From JBMNTU01 sp050945895 (GTDB lineage Bacteria > Bacillota > Clostridia > Christensenellales > Christensenellaceae), in NCBI GenBank assembly GCA_050945895.1, contig JBMNTU010000014.1, positions 1 to 29,799 on the forward strand: 29,799 nucleotides of DNA, read 5' to 3'. The position numbers and the translations under genes were made by a program. Every line of letters starts with the position of its first letter. Position 1 is the first letter of the stretch. This document shows positions 23,996 to 29,799 of the stretch, piece after piece. The notes beneath the pieces were generated by a model. The model was not told where the DNA came from. It made no database searches and worked only from the letters and a program-made list of their open reading frames with translations.

Positions 23996-24958
23996 ATGGG
24001 TGAAAATACAAATACTTTAAGCAGGCAAACGGGCAAACGGTTTTTTTCCCAGGTCCCGGTCATATTCTGGGGGCTTATAGCGCTCATTGTCATTTTGGGT
24101 TTTGTTTCGCCCAATTCTGTGCAGCCAAAGCATCTCCTGGATTTCACGCGGCAGGCCGCCCCCATGATTATCGTCGGCATCGGGCAGATGATTGTCATGA
24201 TGGTTGGCGGGCTGGATCTGTCTATTGCGGCCGTCATGGTCTTTGTGGATGTAGTCGCCGCCGACCTGATGGCAGGAAAACCCCAAAACGCTGTTTGGGT
24301 CGCAATTTTGTGCGTAGGGCTGGGTGCGGTAATTGGCCTGGCAAACGGCTTTTTATGCGCCAAGCTCAAAATGCCCGCGTTCGTTGTAACGCTTGCCATG
24401 AGCATACTGCTGCTGGGCATCACGCTCATCTATTGCGGCGGCGCGCCCAAGGGGTCTATCCCGGATAATTTCCGTTTTCTGGGAACAGGGTTTGTGGGCG
24501 TTATTCCTACGGCGCTGTTTGTATGGGGCATCATTGCGGCCATCATTATCGTTGTTATGAAGCTTTTGCCCATAGGGCGGTATATCCAGGCAACAGGCGT
24601 CAACGCGCGCGCCGTATACCAATCCGGCCTGAACCACGTAAAAATCCAAATGCTGTGCTATATGCTGTGCGGCATACTTGCGGCGCTGGGCGGGCTGCAG
24701 ATTTCCGCCTATATTGGCACCGGCACAATGGAATTTGGCATCGATTACCAGATGGATTCGATTGCCGTGGCCCTTTTGGGCGGCGCCTCCTTTGCGGGCG
24801 GCAAAGGCAGCATTCCCGGAACGATATTTGCAGGGCTTTTTATGGTGGTTATGATGAGCCTCATTTCAGCCATGAATATGGACGTCGGCGACCGGGCGAT
24901 CGTACAGGGCATCATTATATTGGCGGCGCTCATTATAAACGGGCTTAAAAAAGACTAA
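23996..24958 (+). CDS. Sugar-type ABC importer permease 2
   Basis: A 320-residue BPD_transp_2 permease, paralogous to the preceding one and starting 2 bases after it. Characteristic segments are 'MVGGLDLSIAAVMVFVDVVAA', 'ATGVNARAVYQSGLNHVKIQ' and 'LLGGASFAGGKGSIPGTIFAG'. The N-terminal 20 residues are cytoplasmic and basic, then about nine hydrophobic spans follow. It completes the membrane part of the importer. The hydrolase gene starts 32 bases downstream with its own GGAAAGGA site. Confidence 0.9.
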   Translation: MGENTNTLSRQTGKRFFSQVPVIFWGLIALIVILGFVSPNSVQPKHLLDFTRQAAPMIIVGIGQMIVMMVGGLDLSIAAVMVFVDVVAADLMAGKPQNAVWVAILCVGLGAVIGLANGFLCAKLKMPAFVVTLAMSILLLGITLIYCGGAPKGSIPDNFRFLGTGFVGVIPTALFVWGIIAAIIIVVMKLLPIGRYIQATGVNARAVYQSGLNHVKIQMLCYMLCGILAALGGLQISAYIGTGTMEFGIDYQMDSIAVALLGGASFAGGKGSIPGTIFAGLFMVVMMSLISAMNMDVGDRAIVQGIIILAALIINGLKKD

Positions 24959-24990
24959 GCCAGCGGCTTCTATCCGGAAAGGAACAGGTC

Positions 24991-25800
24991 ATGGAAAACA
25001 TCCGCTTCAGAATATTGTACCTTGGAACATGCGAACACGAAAAATACAAGCTTGTTCGAACAGACGATATGCAGGAAATGATAAAATCGCCGACTTATGC
25101 CGTACTTGTTGATCACCCATCGTTTGGTATGGTTCTGTTCGATACCGGCGATTCGGACGACTGGCAAACGATCAACGATAAGGTCATCAACGAGCTTTAC
25201 CCTACTACGGAGCATTATCCGTTAAAACCGCTGCTGCAAAGCTTCGGGGTCGGGTTGGACGATATCAGCCAAGTCGTGCTCTCTCACCTGCACCACGACC
25301 ATGTGGGCGGTCTGCGCAATTTTGAAAACAAACCTGCCGGCAGTGGCGTCATTGTTGCAGAAGAGGAAGCAAGGGATATCTTTTTTAAAACAATCGCCGA
25401 TAAGTCCCTATTGGGGCATGCGTACACGCCGGCCTCTTACGAAGGACTCAGCGGAATAACCTACAAAACAATAAACGGTTGTGTCGGCCTTGCAGAGGGT
25501 CTCACTCTTTTTGTCCAGCGATCGCACGTTTCGGGGCTGATTGGGATGATCCTCCAACTCAATGATAAAGACACTGTTGTCTTTACCAGCGATTCTGTGT
25601 ATACACAGGAAGCGTTCGACCATTCTATTCCCCCCGGAGGTGCACTGAACGTAGGCGACGACGATTTTTTAAAGAACCTTACGTTTCTCAAGGCGCTGCA
25701 AAAGGATTTAAATGCAACATTGTTTTTCGGGCACGATTACGACCAAGCCAGAACGTGGGCCGACAAAGGCTGGATATCCGCGTTGAACCAAGTTGTGTAA
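24991..25800 (+). CDS. Metallo-beta-lactamase-fold hydrolase, AHL-lactonase-like
   Basis: A 269-residue cytoplasmic metallo-hydrolase (no signal peptide) of the N-acyl-homoserine lactonase family. The zinc motif is 'SHLHHDHVGG' (His99, His101, Asp103, His104). Other ligands are His179 ('RSHVSG'), Asp201 ('SDSVY') and His248 ('FFGHDYDQ'). The D-x-x-Y pattern (Asp201, Tyr204) matches the Asp191/Tyr194 pair of AiiA lactonase, where Tyr assists lactone opening, and the 'FFGHD' end also matches AiiA. The HVSG stretch replaces the more usual HTPG. It is the last gene of the ABC operon, so it may open a lactone in or derived from the imported ligand; genuine quorum-quenching activity is possible but not shown. 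Confidence 0.8.
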   Translation: MENIRFRILYLGTCEHEKYKLVRTDDMQEMIKSPTYAVLVDHPSFGMVLFDTGDSDDWQTINDKVINELYPTTEHYPLKPLLQSFGVGLDDISQVVLSHLHHDHVGGLRNFENKPAGSGVIVAEEEARDIFFKTIADKSLLGHAYTPASYEGLSGITYKTINGCVGLAEGLTLFVQRSHVSGLIGMILQLNDKDTVVFTSDSVYTQEAFDHSIPPGGALNVGDDDFLKNLTFLKALQKDLNATLFFGHDYDQARTWADKGWISALNQVV

Positions 25801-26097
25801 TGTCCGCTCCAAACGCTTTGCATTTTGCAGGCGCTTCCCTGTTTGCCTTGCACAGTGTCGCCTTTTGGTTGGATATTTTTCCTTTACTTAGCTGTAGTCA
25901 ATCCTCAATAGTTTTGGGCGGACGGTTTTCCTAAATGCGGTATTGTGCTCATTCTGCACCGCTGCAGCTAAACGTCAATCGCATACCTCTCTTCGGTAAA
26001 AACCGCTCCGTTCAAAGCTTTATGTCCACATCATAATGGTTTGTACCGGTAAACATTGACATTCGCCGTCGTTTCGCCGGCAAGTATATCGCCTCCA

Positions 26098-26138
26098 GCA
26101 CAGCCAGTGAAATACCGCACGGCTGTGCATTTTTGTTT
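26098..26138 (+). terminator. Possible terminator hairpin in the 25801-26513 gap
   Basis: GCACAGCC (26098-26105) pairs with GGCTGTGC (26121-26128) over 8 bp with a 15-base loop, followed by ATTTTTGTTT. It lies about 300 bases after the hydrolase stop, so it may end a long 3' tail of that transcript. Confidence 0.4.
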
Positions 26139-26381
26139 GGGCGATATTTTGGCGCTTGCTGCTTGCTGCCGTATACACATAAATGGTTCGTTTTTCTGTC
26201 GAGCTGCACACGTCACCAGCATATCTGTATTTATCTTGCCCGGTCCATTTTTCCGTGTCTTCGGACCACTATGCCGCTGCATCCGCAACTGCAATGAACT
26301 GCAAAGTTTTTGTCACTTCCATTGTTTTATTCAAATTTCTGCCCCAATTCAAGTAAATTTGCTGTCATACACTTTTCCCTA

Positions 26382-26390
26382 TGATATAAT
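26382..26390 (+). promoter_or_regulatory. Putative extended -10 promoter of the small lipoprotein gene
   Basis: TGATATAAT at 26382-26390 is a TGnTATAAT extended -10 with no strong -35. The start would fall near 26397, leaving a leader of about 117 nt. Confidence 0.45.
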
Positions 26391-26513
26391 TGCTATGGGT
26401 TTCAGACTAAACGGTTGGCAGAATATCTGCGCGGTACTGTGGGTATGTTGAGCGATGGTGTAGCGCTTGGCCTTTTCGGCATACAAAAGCAGTATATTGC
26501 GAAAGGAGTTATT

Positions 26514-27095
26514 ATGAGAAAGATATTTGCTTTTGCGCTTGCTGCTTTTGTGATCCTTATGCTGGCGGGGTGTGCCGCGCCCCAACAATCGGAAGAAGCA
26601 TCGGAAAGTCGGCCTTCGGGCCAATCGGCGGACGCGGGCAGAGAAATCGAGCAATTTGGCTTTGTATTCACTATTCCGCAAGGCGTAACCAGCAACGGCA
26701 TAGATGACGGCATCTATGATATTGATTTTGGCGAAATTGGTCAGAGAGAAGCATTCATTGGCATTAATCCGCCGGAAGACTTGACCGGAAAGGGCAACGA
26801 CGAAACGGATTTGCTGCAATTGTGTATGGAGGACATGCGGCAGGGCACGCAGGGCTATTTCGAAAATATAACCAACGATGTAATGGAAATACGGGAGCTT
26901 GACGGCAACCCGGCGGGGTATATTGGAATGGATTGCACCATACACGGTGTACCTGTCTACTGGCAAATCTATATGGCAATTTTAGATGATACGCTGTATT
27001 CCTTTACAATACAGGTATATACAGACGCTATAACAGAAGATACGATGGCGGCCATAGAGCAATTTATAACGGAAATGCAAATTGCAGGCGCATAG
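26514..27095 (+). CDS. Small secreted lipoprotein of unknown function
   Basis: A 193-residue protein with a lipoprotein signal peptide: basic 'MRK', hydrophobic core, lipobox 'LAGC' with Cys20. A short Ser/Glu/Gln-rich linker (about 21-45) precedes a compact domain of about 145 residues. This domain begins 'IEQFGFVFTIPQGV' and ends 'MAAIEQFITEMQIAGA', a layout reminiscent of small DUF-type lipoproteins that resemble PsbP/LpqN folds ('FTIPQGV..' and a final 'F..S/..M' helix). I cannot assign a family with confidence. The ATG at 26514 has GAAAGGAG upstream; the longer frame from 26415 would bury the signal peptide. It stands alone, convergent with the PocR-type regulator. Confidence 0.75.
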   Translation: MRKIFAFALAAFVILMLAGCAAPQQSEEASESRPSGQSADAGREIEQFGFVFTIPQGVTSNGIDDGIYDIDFGEIGQREAFIGINPPEDLTGKGNDETDLLQLCMEDMRQGTQGYFENITNDVMEIRELDGNPAGYIGMDCTIHGVPVYWQIYMAILDDTLYSFTIQVYTDAITEDTMAAIEQFITEMQIAGA

Positions 27096-27169
27096 CGCAG
27101 CACTGCCAATCAAGCGGCGCATGCTTCCGGATTTAATAGCAAGCTGACAGCACACGTCAAATAGATATT

Positions 27170-28192
27170 CTATATTCCGCCGGCTATTTCAGAATGTTTG
27201 CGATAATAGGAGGGCGTGGTTCCCTCGTAATTACGAAATATCTTAATAAAGTAACTTGGTTCATTGAACCCAAGCTCGTCACTTATTTGGGAAACAGAGA
27301 GGTCCGTTTTTTCCAAAAGCTTTTTTGCCCATTCCACCTTCTGCCGTGCGCAAAAAACAGAATAGTTTTCCCCGGTTTCCTTAGTAAACAAACGGCTGAA
27401 GTGCCCAGCGCTTATATGGCATAATGCGGCCGCGTCTTTTTGAGACAACATCATATTTCGATGCTCATATAAATAATCGAAAACTGGCTGCAGTATTTTA
27501 TTGGCGCATTGTACCGCTGCCTGAGACGAAGTTTTTATATATGCAGATGTCAGTGCGCTGCTTAACTCGCGGCGAATTTTTTGAACGGAATCCGAAGAAA
27601 CCTTTGTGGAATCCAGTAGAAAATCATTGCTCGCCGAAATCTTTTCATACATTTCCAAAACAATATTTTTATTCATAGCTTCTTCAACGATATAATTGCA
27701 TAAATCGAACAGCATCTGTACTGTAATTCTCAACCGCTCGTAAGAAATAAACGGAATGCTATCGTATAGCCGAATGATTTCAGGCGCTTGTATATGCTGC
27801 TTTGATGAAGCATGAATAATTTTTTCCAGTTGGTCGCCGCCATCGGAGTCCAAAAGACGCACCTCCCCTGCCATAATTGCGCCAATATATTGATTGTCCA
27901 TAATAATAGGGATTGCAATGTCTACAATGTCGCAATGGCAAACATAGACATACGGCTGTGATATCCGTACCGCTTCCAAGCCTCCGCGCGCATCGCATTT
28001 TTGGCAGAGCTTATGCAAGTCTGGATGATTGCGAATATGCTCGCAAAACGGGCGTCGTGAGCTGTGTTTTGTTAGAGGGGTGCCTTTGTAATCTATGGTG
28101 ATAATGGCAAGCCCTGTTACAAGAGCAAGCGAATCTTGCAATTGTTGCCATTTCTTCATGTCCAATATACGGGTTAAATGGTGGGAAATCAT
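27170..28192 (-). CDS. PocR-type sensor / AraC-family transcriptional regulator
   Basis: A 340-residue regulator. Residues about 10-170 form a PocR ligand-sensing domain with the Cys-rich stretch 'HKLCQKCDARGGLEAV' and 'YVYVCHCDIVDIAIPI'. The C-terminal 100 residues are an AraC DNA-binding domain ('LSQKDAAALCHISAGHFSRL' and 'SVSQISDELGFNEPSYFIKIF'). PocR senses 1,2-propanediol in Salmonella, and related domains occur with glycerol and diol genes. It is divergent from glycerol dehydrogenase and dhaK, so it probably controls glycerol or dihydroxyacetone use. The ATG at 28192 is chosen because GGAAGGAG lies 11-12 bases upstream; the alternative at 28219 lies before that site. Spacing is slightly long. 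Confidence 0.85.
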   Translation of the reverse strand: MISHHLTRILDMKKWQQLQDSLALVTGLAIITIDYKGTPLTKHSSRRPFCEHIRNHPDLHKLCQKCDARGGLEAVRISQPYVYVCHCDIVDIAIPIIMDNQYIGAIMAGEVRLLDSDGGDQLEKIIHASSKQHIQAPEIIRLYDSIPFISYERLRITVQMLFDLCNYIVEEAMNKNIVLEMYEKISASNDFLLDSTKVSSDSVQKIRRELSSALTSAYIKTSSQAAVQCANKILQPVFDYLYEHRNMMLSQKDAAALCHISAGHFSRLFTKETGENYSVFCARQKVEWAKKLLEKTDLSVSQISDELGFNEPSYFIKIFRNYEGTTPSYYRKHSEIAGGI

Positions 28193-28333
28193 CGGATGCA
28201 AAGCTCCTTCCGAGAACAAAATGGGAAAATAGTAATCATAATAATATTATTTTAGCATAAATATCAAGAAACTACCATATAAAATTATAAAAATATGTTG
28301 GCTTTGTATAGTGAACGTTTTATCCGATGATTG

Positions 28334-28417
28334 TATAATGAATTTACAATCAAACCGATATACATATATTCCAAGCACAATAGTTATATAAATACTTCAA
28401 ACATTAGTTTGATGTAT
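28334..28417 (+). promoter_or_regulatory. Putative gldA promoter and palindromic site
   Basis: TATAAT at 28334-28339 is a strong -10 with no good -35 at the expected distance, as for an activator-dependent promoter. A palindrome lies downstream at 28392-28417: TCAAAC-ATTA-GTTTGA core (28397-28412) extended by ATAC/GTAT arms with one mismatch. It sits in the leader, just upstream of the CCGGAGG ribosome site, and could be an operator or an RNA hairpin. Confidence 0.45.
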
Positions 28418-28440
28418 TTACGAAACAGCCGGAGGTAATT

Positions 28441-29583
28441 ATGAGAAAAGCCATGATTTGCCCTACCAAATATGTACAGGGAGAAGATGAAATATTAAAT
28501 TTGGGATATTTTGTCAAAACGTTTGGACAATCCGCGCTCTTGATCGCGCACCCGGACGATGTTGAGCGCGTCAAGGATAAATTGGATCAAACAGCGGAAA
28601 AATTTGCTATATCTTTTATAGAATCCGGATTTGGCGGAGAATGCTCACGTCAGGAGGTTATCCGGTTGCAGCAGCTTGCAAACGAAAAAAAATGCAATTG
28701 CACAATTGGGTTAGGCGGCGGAAAAGCCATTGATACGGCCAAATGCGTCGCCGAAGGCGAAGCGCTAATTGTTGTGCCAACCATTGCCGCGACAGACGCG
28801 CCAACCAGCCACTCTGCCGTACTGTATCATCCAAACGGCGAATTCGATGATTACGCATATTTCAAGCAAAGCCCCAGCGTTGTGCTAATTGATACAACCG
28901 TTATTGCAAAAGCGCCGGTGCGGTTTCTTGTGTGTGGTATGGGAGATGCGCTTTCCACCTATTTTGAAGCCCGCGCAACCAGTGCAGCTTTCGCGAACGT
29001 CAATTCCGGGCTGCCCTGCGGCTATCGAGATAGGGCGGCTGGCCCGGCAAAGTCCACAAACACTGCATTGGCCCTGGCGGAGCTTTGCTACAAAACACTG
29101 CTAGAAGACGGGCTAAAAGCTAAGGCTGCCTGCGAAGAAAACAAGGTCACCCCTGCATTGGAAAATATATTGGAGGCAAACATTCTGCTGTCTGGCTTAG
29201 GGTTTGAAAGCGGAGGCCTGGCGGCGGCGCATGCCATACATGACGGACTTACGATGCTGGAAGGCACCCATGCATATTATCATGGAGAGAAAGTTGCCTT
29301 CGGCACAATCGCTCAGCTTGTTTTGGAGAACGCACATGCAAGGGAGCTGAAAGATGTCTTTGATTTTTGTTTGGCGGTGGGGTTGCCTGTATGCTTTGAG
29401 GACATTGGAATTGAGTCTATAAGCGAAGAAGAACTGATGGCCGTTGCGGAAAAAGCATGCATACCGGAAGAGTCTATATATTCGATGCCTTTTCCGGTTA
29501 CGGTGGAAAATGTAGCCGCCGCTATTGCTACTGCAGACAGGCTTGGTCAGAAAGCAAAAATAAGCAAAGGATGTCAGCAATGA
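28441..29583 (+). CDS. gldA: Glycerol dehydrogenase
   Basis: A 380-residue Fe-ADH-superfamily enzyme of the GldA/DhaD type, oxidising glycerol to dihydroxyacetone with NAD. The NAD loop is 'IGLGGGKAIDTAKCVA' (89-104). Predicted Zn ligands are Asp169 ('GMGDALSTYFEAR'), His264 ('AAAHAIHDG') and His281 ('YHGEKVAFG'), matching the Asp/His/His set known from Bacillus stearothermophilus GldA. 'VPTIAATDAPTS' is also diagnostic. CCGGAGG precedes the ATG. Its stop overlaps the start of dhaK (ATGA), which fits a glycerol to dihydroxyacetone to dihydroxyacetone-phosphate route. Control is probably by the divergent PocR-AraC protein. Confidence 0.92.
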   Translation: MRKAMICPTKYVQGEDEILNLGYFVKTFGQSALLIAHPDDVERVKDKLDQTAEKFAISFIESGFGGECSRQEVIRLQQLANEKKCNCTIGLGGGKAIDTAKCVAEGEALIVVPTIAATDAPTSHSAVLYHPNGEFDDYAYFKQSPSVVLIDTTVIAKAPVRFLVCGMGDALSTYFEARATSAAFANVNSGLPCGYRDRAAGPAKSTNTALALAELCYKTLLEDGLKAKAACEENKVTPALENILEANILLSGLGFESGGLAAAHAIHDGLTMLEGTHAYYHGEKVAFGTIAQLVLENAHARELKDVFDFCLAVGLPVCFEDIGIESISEEELMAVAEKACIPEESIYSMPFPVTVENVAAAIATADRLGQKAKISKGCQQ

Positions 29584-29780
29584 AAAAAATTATTAACAAT
29601 GTGGAAGACGTTGTAAAACAGGCGTGCCATGGAATTGTATTGGCGCACCCCGACCTGCGCCTTGATGCAAAATACAAAGTCATTTACAGGCAGGATTTGC
29701 ATATGGAAAAGGTTGCATTGATAAGCGGCGGCGTGGCGTGCCCCCCAATCCTTGAACCAGTTCCAAAGTTAGTGGAGTGA
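29580..29780 (+). pseudogene. dhaK: Dihydroxyacetone kinase DhaK, N-terminal fragment (disrupted)
   Basis: The frame encodes 66 residues. The first 51 look like the start of DhaK: 'MKKIINNVEDVVKQA', 'VLAHPDLRLDAKYKVIYR' and 'EKVALISGG', compared with 'MKKLINDVQDVLDEQ' and 'GKVALLSGGGSGHEP' in E. coli. Full DhaK has about 330-355 residues and continues from this motif into 'GSGHEP' with the substrate-binding histidine region. Here similarity stops after 'SGG' (about 29733), and 15 unrelated residues run to a stop at 29780. The start overlaps the gldA stop by four bases (ATGA). Either an element is inserted here, or a strain or assembly junction lies here. The rest of the gene is outside the window. 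Confidence 0.7.
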
Positions 29781-29799
29781 TGATAAACTAACGAAGAAG
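29734..29799. mobile_element. Possible left end of an insertion sequence (IS3-like)
   Basis: The sequence from about 29734 begins TGGCGTGCCCCCCAATCC, which resembles the 'TGnnnTGCCCCC' termini of many IS3-family elements. It interrupts dhaK at its conserved Ser-Gly-Gly codons. The last bases (ACTAACGAAGAAG) could be approaching a ribosome binding site for a transposase. No transposase or second inverted repeat is inside the window. Confidence 0.3.

Larger units (their letters stand above)
25801..26513. other. Intergenic region after the hydrolase gene
   Basis: About 710 bp without a supportable gene. Several short frames exist on both strands but none has a ribosome binding site, sensible start and family resemblance. 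It contains a terminator-like hairpin at 26098-26138 and an extended -10 promoter near 26382. No terminator is visible immediately after the hydrolase stop. Confidence 0.5.

Noticed and set aside
26012..26294. Short minus-strand frames in the 25801-26513 gap, one ending 'GGDILAGETTANVNVYRYKPL'
   Set aside because: Protein-like ending but no start, ribosome site or known family; too weak to call a gene or pseudogene.

Overview
The window looks like chromosome from a strictly anaerobic, low-to-mid GC Bacillota (class Clostridia). Signs of this are strong AGGAGG-type ribosome binding sites before nearly every gene, a bcd-etfBA butyrate module, CoA-transferase chemistry, and YesM/YesN-type signalling. 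A gut Clostridia lineage such as Christensenellaceae or a relative is possible, but no rRNA or other marker is present to settle it. No tRNA, rRNA or CRISPR was seen.

Layout. (1) 12-491, minus: a small LURP-one/YxjI-like protein. (2) 1122-7414, plus: a six-gene operon bcd-etfB-etfA-4hbD-CoA transferase-crt for C4-CoA metabolism and butyrate formation, with a near-consensus promoter far upstream and a structured leader. (3) 7566-10240, minus: a Zn-dependent dehydrogenase followed by a dihydrolipoamide dehydrogenase. (4) 11118-16928, minus: solute-binding lipoprotein, class III aminotransferase, alanine dehydrogenase and an Old Yellow Enzyme/Fe-S flavoprotein, ending in a perfect 23-bp inverted repeat. 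(5) 17346-21338, plus: membrane-anchored sugar-binding-protein-like sensor, YesM/LytS histidine kinase and YesN-type response regulator. (6) 21526-25800, plus: dual-NBD ABC ATPase, two permeases and an AHL-lactonase-like metallo-hydrolase. (7) 26514-27095, plus: a small lipoprotein. (8) 27170-28192, minus: a PocR-AraC regulator, divergent from glycerol dehydrogenase (28441-29583) and a dhaK start that breaks off after about 51 codons.

The most interesting unit is 11118-25800. A three-part sensor, laid out like the XylFII-LytS/YesN xylose system, sits between two divergent blocks that together encode one complete ABC importer. Both blocks carry the same 19-nt element (one mismatch) at the same distance from the -10 box, in the same orientation to transcription, and each has a weaker copy 60 or 61 bp further upstream. 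The regulated genes include an aminotransferase with alanine dehydrogenase (a pair known to deaminate amines through pyruvate/alanine), an ene-reductase-type flavoprotein and a lactonase-type hydrolase. I infer an uptake-and-degradation system for a small amine-, ene- or lactone-containing compound that I cannot name.

The C4 operon contains the reductive and CoA-transfer steps but no thiolase, 3-hydroxybutyryl-CoA dehydrogenase or 4-hydroxybutyryl-CoA dehydratase, so those must be encoded elsewhere or another source of crotonyl-CoA is used. At the right edge, dhaK homology stops at its conserved Ser-Gly-Gly motif and the following bases resemble the left end of an insertion sequence.
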